Below, in pieces: positions 45,301 to 60,300 of a DNA stretch of 64,000 bases. The position numbers and the translations under genes are program-made. Positions within the stretch are counted from its first letter, which is position 1. Each line of letters opens with the position of its first letter. The DNA comes from Branchiostoma floridae (Eukaryota; Chordata; Leptocardii; Amphioxiformes; Branchiostomatidae): the NCBI RefSeq assembly GCF_000003815.2, contig NC_049991.1, forward strand, positions 18,818,611 through 18,882,610, written 5' to 3'. A model generated the notes under the pieces. The model searched no databases and was not told the DNA's origin. It was given only the letters and a program-made list of their open reading frames with translations.

Positions 45301-48300
45301 GGTGGAAGAAAGGAACCCGTTGTGTGCCGTGCATGTGTTTGTGGTGGGTTTCACGCTTGTTTAGACCAAACCAGATTAGAAAGGAAATTAAACCTTCTTG
45401 GCTTACCCTGTTTTGTTCAGGTGGAAAGTATACACCATACTATTCGGGGGTTGAAATACTAATTGTATTTGCATGAAAATTTTTGCCAACGTCCAATTTG
45501 CATGTAATTTTTTTTTTGAGAAAGAAGGAAAGATATTAATTAATGGTAAAAATTTCAATACTTTTCGTATAGTGCATGTAATTTTTTTGTATGGATTTTT
45601 TGTTTCATGTACATGAGTGCAAGGTCAAAAATATAATTCCAATTTCTGCTATTAATACACATTTGTGGCTGGTTTAGAATTTTCTGCACCCCCCCTCCCG
45701 TGAAAAAGACAAAATACATGGTCACCAAATATGTTTTTTCACTTAGTTTTACCAATAGTCTTAATAACATGGTCAATAACTTTGATCTTTTGGTGCATTA
45801 AAATTCATACTTCTTAAAGTTGCAGAATATAATGATTATTGATGTGATCAGATATGCATCATTTATTTATCATATGCAATAATCAGGTTAACTGAATGGT
45901 ATCCTTCGTTAGAAATTATAGGTCCAAGAAAATTTTCTTCTGAGAAACAGCAACCAGGTGTAGTGCACCTGTTTGGAGTATAACAGTGACTCCTGTGGAT
46001 AAAATGACATCTGTTGTTTCAATTTGTAAATTTTAGGTTTATTATAAGAACCAGTGACAAGGGGTAATAATGCCTTTTTAATATACTCTGGTAGTACAGT
46101 CCTTTGACTTCATTTGGATTCACAATAAGTATTCTTCTTGTGGTCACGCAGACTTCATTGTGATGTTGATTGCTTACCCATCCTCTATCACAAAGATAAC
46201 AATCACAATGGCATCAATAGCCAGGGCAAATAAGCCATATGATTCCCCAATGCAAGTAGAGATAACCTAACAATAGTGATTGGTTCATTTAGTGATATTG
46301 TTTGTACTGGGATATTGTGTAAATTGTCAGTTTCATATGTTTGGGACGAGTGCAATGTGGAAAAAAGAACGTTATTCCCGGTATCACGAAAAGTATCAAT
46401 ATTTTTGTATCGGTTGGGGAAAAATAAACAAACACACCATGTTGCTTGTTTATATGTGTGTCCAGGACTCCTGTAGCCTGAGGGATTTTACCCTGGTAAA
46501 ATAAAGTAAATGGAATGAATGATGTATAGAAATTCAACTCAAATCTGCAAAGGCCAGCCATAGTAAGTTGTAAAAAAATGTTTGTTGTAAGTACAGTAAG
46601 TCTATTTTTTACCAGGCATATTTATCAAGAAAAAAGGTAACAAAATGAAAACTTATAATACTGGGTAATACCAATTAGCAAGGACGTATAATGTCCTTGG
46701 TAATACTTATCGTCACTAGTAATAGGAGAGAACAACCTTCAAAATTTTATCTTTAAGGTAGAACTCTGTTTCTTTTCTTTCTTTCTTTTTCCTAAGACAA
46801 TTTAAGTGTTTATGTTTTCTCTGTTCTTGTTCAAACATAACAACTGATAGACATTTCAAATAGAATGGAAACAAACAGTTGTTATTTATAGCAGATTACA
46901 AGCGCAGATAACCCTCTAAATCCCCGGGGGGGTTGCACTCCTGTTTGCTTGATGTGTTACCCCTGGTAACCAATATTACTTACGTCAGGCTAATCATGGT
47001 GCGGACCAAAACAAACCCTAGTCACCGGAGGGTATCTTGTCCTTCTATTGTGTTTCGGTAGTGAAACATGCAACATTAGCTCAGCTGTCTGTTCACGACC
47101 ACACGACCTTCAAAGGGTGTCACCTGTCTCCAGAAATAAGTTGATTCATTGCAGATATAAGATTATTCCTTCTATTGTGTTTTTAAGCTGTCTGTTCATG
47201 ACCTGCAAAGAGAGATGTCATACACCTGTTTTAACTTAAGAAATAAGTTGTAAAAAATGATTTTTTTTGTCGGCAGGGGCAAAGCAATTACAGATACAAC
47301 TTGAAGATTATTCCTTTTTCTGTAGTATATATCTAGAAATGTTTAGCTATATTTCATACTGATAGCTTTATTTTGAAAGGAGTGCAGACAATTCTGTTAC
47401 CCGGTATCATGTAGAGAAGACAGAGCTATGATACGACTATAGATACCAGGTTATTCATAAGGACCACCTGGCCTATCTATATTAGATAATTTTTCCTACT
47501 GAACAAGCAAAATGGTCCTGTCTATACTATAGTGATAACATGTCCGCATAGTCTAAGACCAAACGTTCCCTAATTGGCCTTCTTGGGCACATTTGACTGT
47601 AGTGTGTATCTTAACTTTGTTATTATGTTTACTTAGTTTGTTTTGCACACCTGCAAATTCTCTTGTCCAACAAAAGTACATTTGTACTACATTGTAGGTC
47701 ATACTGTGACTCCTGTGTGATGCAGACAAGGCATGCCAGCTACGTGTGCTTCGTGATTGGACGTATATTTACGTCTTGAAACCCAAGACGTCTTGTATTG
47801 ACAGACCTTACAAAGGTATATAAAGAAAGGGTGCGCCTGACTGCGGTTAATTCATACATGTCAATTTGGGTCTTCCACCTTCGCAATTTGTCTAATTATA
47901 AACATTTTCAGCCCTTCATTTGGGATATTCCTTATAGAAACGTACAGAGTTTGTTGGTTTAACAGGTGGTTTTAAGACATCACGAGTAGAGCAGATATTA
48001 TGGGTCTGAAAGGTGTTGTTTGGTTCGTTTTGTTGCCATGGCACAATGGTAAATAGTTAGTGTGGTCTGATCCCGGGGCCAGGCACGGCCTAACCCGCAC
48101 GGCATTGTTCTAGATCTAAATAGAAACTGGAGCTGGTGGGTACTCTCCTAGCAGAGATTGGATGGGAAGATTGCTAATTCAGAATTAAAGGAGTGGGTAC
48201 CGGTATAGGAAATTCAGGTCCAGGTCCGGTTCAGGTCCAAAGGATCAGGCCCAGGTCCGGACCTGAACCTGGGCCTGATTCAGTATGTGAAAACTTGTGA

Positions 48301-51300
48301 ATACGATACTCAAAACAATCATTAGGCCACACAAAGAAACAGGGACCCCAAAAAACTTGGAGGGTATACATATGGTGATGAGGTAAATATAGCCCTTTTG
48401 AAGAGGGCTGTTTTCAGCTATTAATTTTCCTGTCCCACTTGTTCATTGTTAAGTTACCCCATGTCCTTAGTTTCCGTTGTTACATCTGTCACTTGACGCT
48501 TGCAACATTAAACACATTTTTATATGAATTTATTGCCATGGACCAAAGTTCATAATCTCCAAGCAGATCTTGCGGTGGCATAAGATAGTATCGGAAGGAG
48601 TTTAGCCAGCATCTAGAGCATTTTTATTTGGTGGGGAATGAAACTCCTTCCCCAGCTTATGATACTATCTTATGCCACTGCAAGATCTACTTGGAGAATT
48701 ACAAAATGGAGATTTTTGGACAGACAGGGTGAAATATTTGTCTGTCCTAAAATTACTCTAGGAAATTTCTGCCCTGGAAGGGAGGGACAGGTCTGTGAGG
48801 CAGCCCTGCTTCAGGGTGTGAAGTTTGTATCACGGAGCAGGGATTAGTCATGAAAAATGATTTACTGTTTCTTCACTTGACTTCACCCCCCGCTGTGTCC
48901 AAGCCATTCACTCAGTTGTGCAAATCCTAAATCTGGCTTCTGCCAGGGGGTATTTAAGGTAGACTGTAGCAACAATGCCAGGGTTGGACAAGTCTACTAG
49001 CCTGATTGTCTTGGGCAATGTGCCAATCGGGCAAGTGCATGTCCTACCCCACTTGCCCGATTGGGGTTAGAAAGATAAGGAAATTTCTGTCATAATAGTA
49101 CTTATTACTAATGAATAAGCAGTCCTTAGCACGGTGGTGCTAGGGGAATTTCCCCGGTACAATGAACCTGTAAATACTGTACATAGAGTCTATCTTCTCT
49201 GTCACGACCAGTGGAAGACTAGCTCTTCATGATCAAGAAGCTAAAACTAGATTGATATCGCTTTCCTTTTTTTTCCATAGTGTTGCCCCAATTCATTTAC
49301 ACTAATTACAGCCATACTCTGAGCCTCTAATCATGCTTTTCTCAGACAGCCAATGACCCAGACAAGCAGCCAATGTTTCAGACTATGCTTGCCCACCACA
49401 CTTAGCAACAGAGCCTGTCAGGGACAAAATTGTTATGAAAACAAATGTGTGACTGAGTGCTTTAACAAGTTTGTAACTACCGGTAGTAGGAGTACCAAAA
49501 TGTTTAGTGTTGGGTTGTATTGTTTCCTTCACAAAAGTCATGACTGCAGTCTGCCCATGGTCAAATACAAATGTTTTGTTCTGTTAAAAGAGTTAAAGGG
49601 AGATTTCTAACTAGCAAAATGATTTCTTTCTTTTAATAAATCAAATAGTTTATCATGTCTTGAATATATTTGTTGTTGGATGTACATGTACACAGAAGGG
49701 TAGAATTTCTGTCAATACAGAAGATTTTAAATGTAGTGTAATGTAACAGTTTCAAATTGCAAAATTTTCATAGCATTCCAGTCTGTAACAGGCGTCTGTC
49801 AAATTTATATCCCTAAATACTTCAATTTTATATACAACGGATAAAGGTTACCCCACGGATAAAGATGAACTAGCATTATACACACATGTCAAATGCAGCT
49901 GATTGATTGATTGATTTTATTTTGCACTTTAAAAAATGATACATACAGAAAATTAAAGAATACAACAGAACGTGCAAGGGGGGAGAAAAAAGCCATGTGG
50001 CTTATACAAACTCTCCCCCCGTCAAAATATACAAATCATGATACAATTAAATGGTCATGAAGATTATACATCGAACAATAATAAACCAAGTGAAAATAAT
50101 ATAACTCAGTGATCATACACAACGTTACAATTAATCTTAACATCAAAAACTGAAATTAGACAAAACTAAACATGATCAACAGATCATAAAGAAATTAGTC
50201 AAAATCATACAATTAATCATGCTAGCAAAACAAAATGAAAGCAAATACAGATAACCAAGACAATGGGTGCAAAGACTGCAAACAAACAGGTTAAAGGAGC
50301 ACCAAATACACGGTATAATACTAAATGATAATTGAGCATAACATGATCAAAAACAAGAAAAAAAAAACAAATCAGGAGTAAATAGTTGGCTTCTCTATAA
50401 GGTTGTTTTTCATACGTTTCTTGAAAATGGAAAGGGACTGACAATTTCGTAGGGAAAGACTTAGAGTGTTCCATATGGATGGGCCTCTAAACATTATAGT
50501 AAATTGTGTTAGGTTCGATTTTGTTTTGATAGGTCTAAGACTGTTTTGCTGCCTTGTGCTGTGATTGTGAATATCTGCGTTGTACTTAAAAATGTCTTTA
50601 TATAGGACTGGTAAGAAAGAATTATTGTGAATAACTTTATGGACGAAAATGGCTGACTGCAATTTGTTTATGTCGTATACTGTCAAAATCTTCAGATTGT
50701 GAAAAAAAGTTGCTGAATTTGCTATAAAAGAGGCGTTTGATGCAATTCTAACAAAACGTTTTTGTAGTAGGTGCAGTGGTTTTAATGAGGTAGTGTAAGT
50801 ACTAGCCCAGATTATATTGCAGTATGTTAAGTAGGGGTATATCAAGCTGTAGTAAAGAGTCATAAATATTTTACGAGATAGGCAGTTTGCGACTTTTCTT
50901 ATGATACCAATATTCTTAGCAATTTTCTTACAAATGATGTCTATGTGAAACTTCCACGTGAGTTTTTCATCTATAATGACTCCTAAAAACCGTGCGTTGC
51001 TTACCTGTTTAATGGGTTTATTATCTATGTGTAACTTTGCCATTTCTTTACTGTATTTCTTATTTCTTCCTGTGAAAATGATGAAATTTGTTTTGTCTAT
51101 ATTTAGGGATAACTTATTTGACTTAAACCACTGATTTAATTTGCAAAGTTCATCGTTAATTGTTGAAATGAGTGTATCAAAATTTTTATGTGACATAAAA
51201 AGATTGGTGTCATCTGCAAATATTAAGGCGAAAAATTTGTCTGATATCATGGGAAGGTCGTTTACATAAATCAAAAATAAAAGAGGTCCTAGTATGGAGC

Positions 51301-54300
51301 CTTGCGGGACACCACATGTAACAAATTTCTGGGACGAGACAAAACTGTTATTAGAAACATACTGCGTTCTCTCTGACAGATAATCTTTTAACCATAGAAG
51401 TACAGAGCCTTTGAAACCATATGTGTTGAGTTTGTCAAGTAGAATGTTGTGATCAACTGTGTCGAACGCTTTGGATAGGTCAAGGAATATTCCAATGGTG
51501 AATTCTTTATTTTCCAGGGCTGATGTAATTTTTTCTATGAGTTGTATAAGGGGCATATAAGTAGAATAGTTTTTCCGGAAGCCATATTGATGTGTATATA
51601 GAATATTATTGTCATCTAGGTGCTTTAAGACGGAGACTTTTTCTCTGATGGAGACTTTGTTTGAATGTTGAATCCATCATACGCAACTGACGTTTCAAAA
51701 CACTCTCCTTACCTTATTAGTAACACCCTGAACAGTTACCACGAAGCTTTTCATGTTGAATATGATGTAATTATTGTAAATCAGCCAGCCCTTATTTGCC
51801 CATGCCGTGTCTCCTGCGATTACTGGTAACCTTGTTGCCTTTAAAGGGTCAACTTCTAGTTTACAAAGGGACAAAACAACACCAGTTCCTGGGAGCCAAA
51901 ATCCTGTCACGGTCGCCAGGGTCTTAAGATCTCCCGCTAAGAAGGCAACGGGCCTGTCAGGTTCACTTAAGATGTTTACCGACAGAACAGGTGGTTCAAA
52001 AAGCACTATTCCAGGGCTGGAAATACCACCTGCATATGCAGGTTAGTGCAGGTAAAATTGGAGCTGTGCAGGTATTTCTGATGTTTACCTACACCTAACC
52101 TGCAGTTGGTCCATGTACTGGGTTTTATACATAAATTTCCGATAATGTAGCTGTAGATGGATTGTTATTAGCTGCATTGTTACCACCTATAAGTTATAAA
52201 AGAAAGAAATAGCAATGGTTCCTGAACAATTTTAGTATGATCCATACATCCCAAATTCATAGTGGTGCAGGTAATGTTCAATGTTACATGTACCATCAGT
52301 GCAGGTATGCAGAAAAAAGTATTTCAAGCCCTGCTTAAGATGTTTACCCACAGAACAGGTGGTGGGAGAAGTACCGTTCTCATATTGATTCTGGCCTGCA
52401 ACAAGTGGTTTACTGTCCATAAATGACTTTGGACCAAACTCCACGGAAAATTGGCTTTTCTTGGTGTCTTTTTTCATGATCTTTTACCTCCAAATTCACA
52501 CTGACTGCTCCTGTTACCATTTCTCAACAGTTGCCACATTAAGAATATTTTGGAGAAGTAATTGTTCACTTGATTCTTGCCTCCAACATACCTTTGAACC
52601 AAACTGTACTGAAAAATTGCTTTTCTTAGCCAGTCATTTTCACCTTTTTCCTTAGAATTCACACTGACTGTTATTGTATCATTTATTTGTTTGTTTATCA
52701 AAGTTCTCCAAAATACAGTGGAAGGTATGGCGGAACAGGTGTTTCTTGTTGGAAGACAACTTTTCAAGGCCGCCATACTGAAATAATTTCTCAACAGTTG
52801 CCACATGATGATGAGTTGCCACATTTGAAATATTTTGTACTCAGACCTTAATATTGATCCTTGTCTCCAATAAGTGAAAATGTCACTCAGAAGCAAACAA
52901 ACTCCTCCCAAAATGTCTTTTCTCAGCTATCTGAGTTTTCACCTTAAAGTTTCACCTCCAAATTGACACTGACTGCTGCTGTTTCTATTTCTCAACAGTT
53001 GATACCTTTAAAATGTTAAACTTAGAAGAAAAAAAATTGTGGTAGAATTTTGGAACAATTTTTGAAAATAGTCGTTTGGGCAAGGAGCTTTTATATCTGA
53101 TATAAAAGCTCCTTGGTCTGGGCCATTATTTACCTGCTACTGGTCAAGTGCAATAAGGTTGTTTGACAATTTTAAGTGTCACAGGTGTCAATGTGGACTC
53201 TATGCTTAATCATTAACTTAAAGTATAAAGTCCAGACAATCTTGCAGGTCCACTAACCACTTAGAACTACAAAAATCCTCTTGAACAGCCATTTTCTTCT
53301 TTCTTTGGCAAATAAAAAAAAAAAGGTTGAACCACCGTGTGACAGACTGATGAACACTTCTGATATTGTAATACCAAAATTTTATAAACTGTTCTGACGG
53401 ATAAACACTAGTTTACCTTTATTACCCGGGTAGCCTATATCCATTGTTTTTCAAAAAAGGTATTCAGGAATATCGAGTCGAAGGATGGTGGTATCAAATA
53501 AAAACATTGGGCTATGATAAAACAATGGGTATAGATTACCCCAATATATTTTAGAACATTGCAGTTTGATGGAACAATGGATATAGGTTTAATACCCCAC
53601 GGATAAAGGCTTACTAGTGATACCTTATATTTTTGAAGGTTGAATACTCAGTACAAAATAATACAGTTTCTTGATACCAGAGATTTCATTAACTTTCCTG
53701 AGGGATTACCAGTACCTTGGTAGCTATTTGTTCTTTGAGGCTTGAAAGTCCCTTTTCCGACATTATATCCGGCCTGCCCTTGTGCCTAATACAGCTCTAG
53801 GGTTAATGTCTTTTCTGTTCTTTCGCCTCAGGGTGTCACAAATTGCTTCCAAGTCTGTTGTTTCCCAGTTGACACTCGTTGCCCACAGTGTTTCATGACA
53901 AAAACATCCCCTGGGATCTGAATAATTTAGTACATTACATGAATTAAGCTATCATATACATTTAGGCCTACTGTGTAACATTTACAGATGTCTTTGTGGA
54001 CTCGGTAGTCAATCATTAATCACTATAATAATTGGCTTTAATTTTGCTGCTGTGGTTGTCTTATTTTTGAGATCGGGCTGGCATTTGGTATCCAGTCTAT
54101 GTACGTGTGTCGACAGTGGCCACCTGTTTTACCTGTTCCCACATTAGATTTTTGTTCAAATATGCTGGAAAGTTTCTTTGTATTTTTTTTTTAGCAAATC
54201 TAAATTTACAACAGTGTTATTTTAACTGCACTTACTACATGTTGTCAGTCTAATCGGGTACCGCTCACAAAAGTCTGGGCCATGCAACAAGTGTAAATTA

Positions 54301-57300
54301 TTGTCAATAAACTCCTTGAGCTATATTAATTTTACAACTGCGGTACTCTATCTTGTGTCCCGTTAATCTAATAAAATAATTAATCCTTCAAGTCTATTTT
54401 TGGCTGGGCAACAAGTGTAATTTATTATTCTCACTGTTAAGTTATAAGTAATGAAGCTTTGGCAGGGTGTACTTTATTGAACACCAATCATGGGCAATTC
54501 GCAGTTGTTTGATTATAGAATTCCTTATACAAATTACATGACAAAGTGCATATTACGTGCCTAGCTGCAGGGGAAGAATTAATGTTAATATCAACTCTCA
54601 TATTTCCACTGGGTACCACATGAAGAAAACATTATATTAAAAAATAGAGGCCTTCTAAAGATTGTTGTGAACACATGAATATTTGATGTGTATGTATTTC
54701 TGAATGAGGATTACTGATAATTCATTGTTACATATCTCTAAATTCAGGTATTTTTCTCATGTGGCAGCATTATGGCACCCTGTGGAATTATGAGAGTTGA
54801 GTTACACAGTTCCCATCCAGTTTTGATTCCCACAAGGAAGTAAAAGGAAAATTTGTGTTATCGGGACCCTCCCTTCCATTGTTTGCTTTGTGGGCTGTTC
54901 CTTGTTGACTGTTAATACTGTTGACGGTATCTTATCAGCCCTGATACTGATAGGTGTCAGCAGTGAGTCAGGGTAAATTTTAGAAAGAGTGATTTCCTTA
55001 TTGCCCAGGTGTGTTAAATGTTACCGTCATGTCACAGGTTTTAAGGTCATCATGAGATATTTGCTTGCAGTTGAAGCTGTTATTTTGTAAGGTTGTTGAA
55101 CAATTAAGATTGCTACCAGCTATGAAAATGTTAAATGATTGTTTACATTTTTTCATATGAATAGGAATTTATGATTGCAATGTTTGCAGTCATGGTCAAT
55201 TTGCTAAAGGATATATCTGCTGTACAGCTGTGCCATGTGAGCTGATGACAGTTGCTTTTGTGTACATGTACCTCTGCTGAATGCACTCACAATCCACACA
55301 GGGAAAGTCTGTTATTTGGGTGCAGTTCCTCTTTAGGCAGACAGGAGGCATTGTTGGCTGAGGCTATTGAATTCTCCCAATGGGCCAGAGGAGATATTGG
55401 TACCACCTGAGGGGGCAAATTTTCCTTATGATTTTTAAGTAGTAGGGTATCTGAGGGATATATTTTGATATGATAGCCATCGCAAAGTGGTAGCTTTGAC
55501 CCGGCTATCTGCCCTTGACCTTTTGACCCCGATCTGGACCACGCCCTTTGATATAATTATACAAATGGGTATGTAAATCAATCAAACAATAATATTTTCA
55601 AATGAAACTTGTTAGGCTGATACAGAATGAATCAAGGATTACAGAAAACTTAATATCACTTCAATATGTTGATCCTATGAAGAGTTATGAGTCTTTGAAT
55701 TATAATTTTTGGGCAAATTTTGGATGAAAAATGTTAATTTCTACTTTTCAAAGGCTGACATTTATTCCGAACACACATTTGACCTTGTTTTGTGTTTTAA
55801 TCTGCTTTGTTGTATCATTCCCTGCATTCCAAAGTTTAAATCATGAAAATCCACCATTTCTATCTAGAGATATGAGTACCTAATTAAGTACACACCTACA
55901 GGCCTTGTGTTGGGGAAACCGTTGCTAGGGCCGTTGCTATGGAGATGCTGGGCTGCAATTCCAAGCTAAATGCAGCACAAAATCCAGTTTTTGTCGAGAA
56001 ACTTTTGTTTTGGGAGAGTAATCAGGTTTAGAATAAGCTGACCAATAAGATGTTGAGTTAATGAGTATTATGTTTATCTAATAAAAAGTTAATAAATAAT
56101 TTTATCTACTTGATAACATATGACAATGCCATATCATAAACCATAGCTGTAAGCTGTATGTACATAATGCAAAGCAACAAATTTGTCTATAGATGAACAA
56201 CCTATATGCCCTGAGTATTTACACAATATGGCATGTACAAGCACAATTATCATTATCATGTCAACTTTACATTTGATTGTTATCTATTCATCATCAGTGT
56301 CACTAGATGTGTCATCAACATCACTAGAGGAGAGTTCAATGTCCAGATCCTCTTCAGTTTCTTCCTCTTTCCTGTTACAACAGTCTTTCAATTTACACAT
56401 ATCTGTGCAGTTCAAACCATTTGCAAGACAGGTGCAGGAGGGCAGAGTACACGACCGCGAGCAGCTACATGTCAGCAGCTCCAGTACAGCAGCTGGCGCG
56501 GGAGGTGACTGTAGCCATGTGATGGAAAGATTACCATCTTCATCTAACTTCCATCCTGCATCTACTGGGCTTGGTACCTGAGGGTCGTTCTGGAGGCACC
56601 CCCTCCATATACCGGCTTGGTAGTTTGCTCGTTGAACATGCAGATGAAGGCAGTCTCGGCACGGTGGTAGTGCACTTGATTCCACATTTCCCTTTTTGGC
56701 AATGAACAAGTGGTGCCGCATCTCGTTTACGTCAGCTACAGGGGTAGACGACACGTACATCTGACAGGTGAAGCGCTCAATCCTCTTGAACAGGGTGTCA
56801 TCAGGAGACACCGTCCAGCTTTCTCCTAGTTTCTGAAATGCATTCTGGTACTCTTCATTCTTCAACATCAGCTTGAAAGCGCCCAACTTTCCACGGCCAG
56901 AAAATGCGCTAACAGTATCGCATCCTGGGAAACAACATATAGAGTGGCATTTAATCATTCACTATCAGCTGATGTATATGTGAGGTGTGTGTATTTAATT
57001 GATTGTGTCTGTTAAGCAAAATTCATGTTACAAAACTATGCAAAGTATGTGTTTAAAAATATTGTGGGAATTATCATGCAAAATGTTCTTGGTGCACATG
57101 CATAATGTACATGTAAATCTTCGTGAGGTAAGGCAATACTGGTACCCACCTGTGAATGCATGTAGTCCAACCAATGCTTTACAGACCTCTTCTCCCAATG
57201 CATCTGCCAACTTGTCAATGTCAATGAAGCGTGTTCTGTTCTTTGTGCCACACTTCTGGTACACCTTGCATGGGATACGTTTAGCGAAGGCGAGGCTGAT

Positions 57301-60300
57301 GATCATGACGTCTGTGTCTTCTGCTGTGATGACAACTGCTTCAGAACCAGACTCAGCAGCGTGGAGTGCATGGAGTAGGAGGCGCGTGTCAGCTTCTTCT
57401 TGTGAGCATTGTAGCTCCGCAATTTCCACCCATTCATCTTTAGTGAACCTGTAGCAGGCATCCTCGCAGGTAGCATACAGCGTCTTGTTCCTAAGCTTCT
57501 CTCGGTAGCTTGGCTGCTTCCATTCGTCAACCAGAAACTTGATCAGGGACGATTTGTTGTTGGAGCTGGACAGAAACTTTCTCCATTGTTTGACCTGATA
57601 TCCGCCAGTTATGGTTTTGTACTGTATTGCTGTGCTTGACCCACGCTTGAACCTCTCAGCATCTTTGATGGACTGGTCCCTGTACACGTCAAATATAACA
57701 TCGATTCTGTGACTGTTCACACCTTCCTTTAAAACTATGGATATTGTGGTGTTTGCTAGCCCAGAAAACGTCATGTTGTTGCCGTTGATCTTTTGCAGAA
57801 TGGCCATACCATCGATCAGACAGGTGGATGGAGTTGGGATATCTTCTGCTGGAGAAACACGACTCTCCAGCTCTCTTGCAAGGGCAGCTTTGTTGGTCTT
57901 ACGTAAAGTACCATCAGCATTTGCAAGAGACCATGGAAGGGGACCGAGAGGATGTGTCAGGACATCTTTAATGCGGAGCTGCCTGCTTTCTGCAATGAGG
58001 ATGATGTGCCTGAACAGGTTCCTGTCCGCCTGCAGGACAACTTCTTTGGTTTTGCCCTTTACACTGGTCTTCTTAGTGCCAATATTGGAGAATGTCTTCA
58101 GTTTTAGTTTTGTCAGCTTGTCATGGAACTTTACTTCTGGTGGGTCTTGCTCCAGTCGATTCCTTCGGAAGGAGAGATAGGCGTCCTCTCCCATTTGATG
58201 GGCGTCGGAAATATCCTTCACTATGTCGGGAGGTGCCACACTGCCCGTGGACAAGCTGACAAGGTCGGGCTCTTCTGAGGACATTGGGTTGATCCAGTTG
58301 TTCTCCATTAAATCGACCAATGAGCTGACATCGGCTTCATCCCTTCTAATGCGTGTAGTTTGTAGATCTTTATGAGAAAACTTACTACTCTTGGCACCAC
58401 TAGTCATGTCCCTTAGTTGTTTCAAGAAGAAACTCCTGTGTTCTGCTGTGAGGTAGTACTTTGATATGGCTGAGTGGTTAAGGCTGAACCCCTTTGTCCC
58501 CCCGGCGGTTTGTGTGTCTTTGTTCACCGTCTCCTCGATAGTCTGGTCAACCGGAATACGTCCAAACGGGTTCGTATGGCCAATCTGAACAGAAAAGCGT
58601 CCTCTCATAAACTCTGCATACACGTCTGGATGTTGGGATTGCAATTGTGACATCTGTGCATAGTAGTATGACAGGTACCTTGCATAGTTTACCCTGTCAT
58701 AAGCAAAGCACCATGGGATGAGCTGTCGGATGGACACTTGATGTAGCAACCAATCACCCTCCCTCGTTGCTCGAAGGAGCCCCAGCAAAATCTCTACGAG
58801 GTCAATGTAGGACATCCAATACTGTGTGAGGCGGCTGCTCTCACTTCGGAGGGTGGTGACATAGTTGTCAAACATGCACATGATTCTGTTATTTGTTGCT
58901 GACTGTAGGATGCCTAGTAAAGCTTGTTGTGATATATCATTGGTGTGGGTGTCGATGGTTTCCGTTGCTTCTTCCAGGTCAGTGAGATCCTCATTGTGGT
59001 TCTGACGCATCCAGGACAGAAACCCTGACCACACAAGCCTGAGTAAGGCCTCGTACACTAGCTTGTGGAACCTGACTGCTCTGTTGTACTTGCGTCCGTC
59101 CATCACTCCAGACACCGAACCCTCTGCTACTACCCCAGATTCAATGGCAAGGTCCCTCAGACCTGCATCCTGGAAGCGTTTTCCGATAATTGCCAGAAGT
59201 GTACAGGATGTATGGAAAGATCCCATTCTGATGACTATTGGTTTGAAAATATCTTTGTGCTTCCACATGACCTCTGTCGCCTTCGCATAGATAGCCTGAT
59301 CAAAGACACAGACGATCTTCTTTAACTGGAGCTGATCCTTAATGACTAAAGACTGCCTGAGAATCTCATACACGGTGGACATCTGTGTTGCAGGGGCATT
59401 GATGGTGGGAAGGTAGCAAACGTTGTCAGGAATTACTGGGACATCACTGCGTGATTTGATGTTGAAGCCTGTCCAGCTGCTGATACTTTGCTCTTTTTGT
59501 TTAAGTATACGAGCTATCATCCATATTATATTCTTCAGCCGTGCAGTGTGAGTGATATCTTCCTCCTCGAGGTCAACAGATTGGCATGGTTCAGGACCCT
59601 CTCTTTGGCCAACATTGTAGGTTGGCAATACTGGCTGCTGCGCATCAATGCTTCTTCTTTTTGTTTTAGTCACTGGAGGGAGGGCTTCTACTTCAGTGGA
59701 CTCTGTAACCCTGGGTTGGACAGCAATGCCATTCACACGATGAGATGTCCCACCACCACTTATGGTCTCTTCCAGCCGGTCGATGTTGTCCCAGGCAAGT
59801 GTTGTGAAAACTTGATTATGCAAGTTACTTGGAAGGGTTATGTCACCATCACCACTTGACAGCTTCTGAAGGCAAAGGGCCGTACTGATTTCCTCCATAG
59901 TACTGTAAGAAACACTGTGACCAAGTCGGTTCAGCAGTTGCACAAGCTCCACGTTTCCTGTCAGTGACTTGATGGAAAAAGCCAACGTGATGTGTTTGGG
60001 TGTTTTCACCTTTCCCTGGCTTACAGCATACACAGTGTCATATCCGAATGAGGTCACAAGTCGTTCCACCCTCTGTGATGCATCGGCATTGTTGAAACCA
60101 CCTGTCAGCAAGTAGCAAAAGAATTTGACGACTGACGGAGGGATGATGTCTCTACTTTCGTCCTCCTCTGTGATCACCGGTGGCCAGGCTTGAGGAACAT
60201 CCTGCTTTCTTATGTCGTCTCTAAGCAACAGGGCTGCCTTGGCAACAACATCTTTGTTAAGGAGTGATTTAAGAGTGTTGAGCTCCTTTTGTAAGGCCTG

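Noticed and set aside
52474..52911. 145-codon minus-strand frame
   Set aside because: Lies wholly in an imperfect tandem repeat; composition and repetition explain the open frame.
56183..56581. Plus-strand frames with Ser runs at the transposon left side
   Set aside because: Antisense of the acidic tail and cysteine cluster of the transposase.
59488..59859. Plus-strand 123-codon frame within the transposon
   Set aside because: Shadow of the transposase frame on the other strand.
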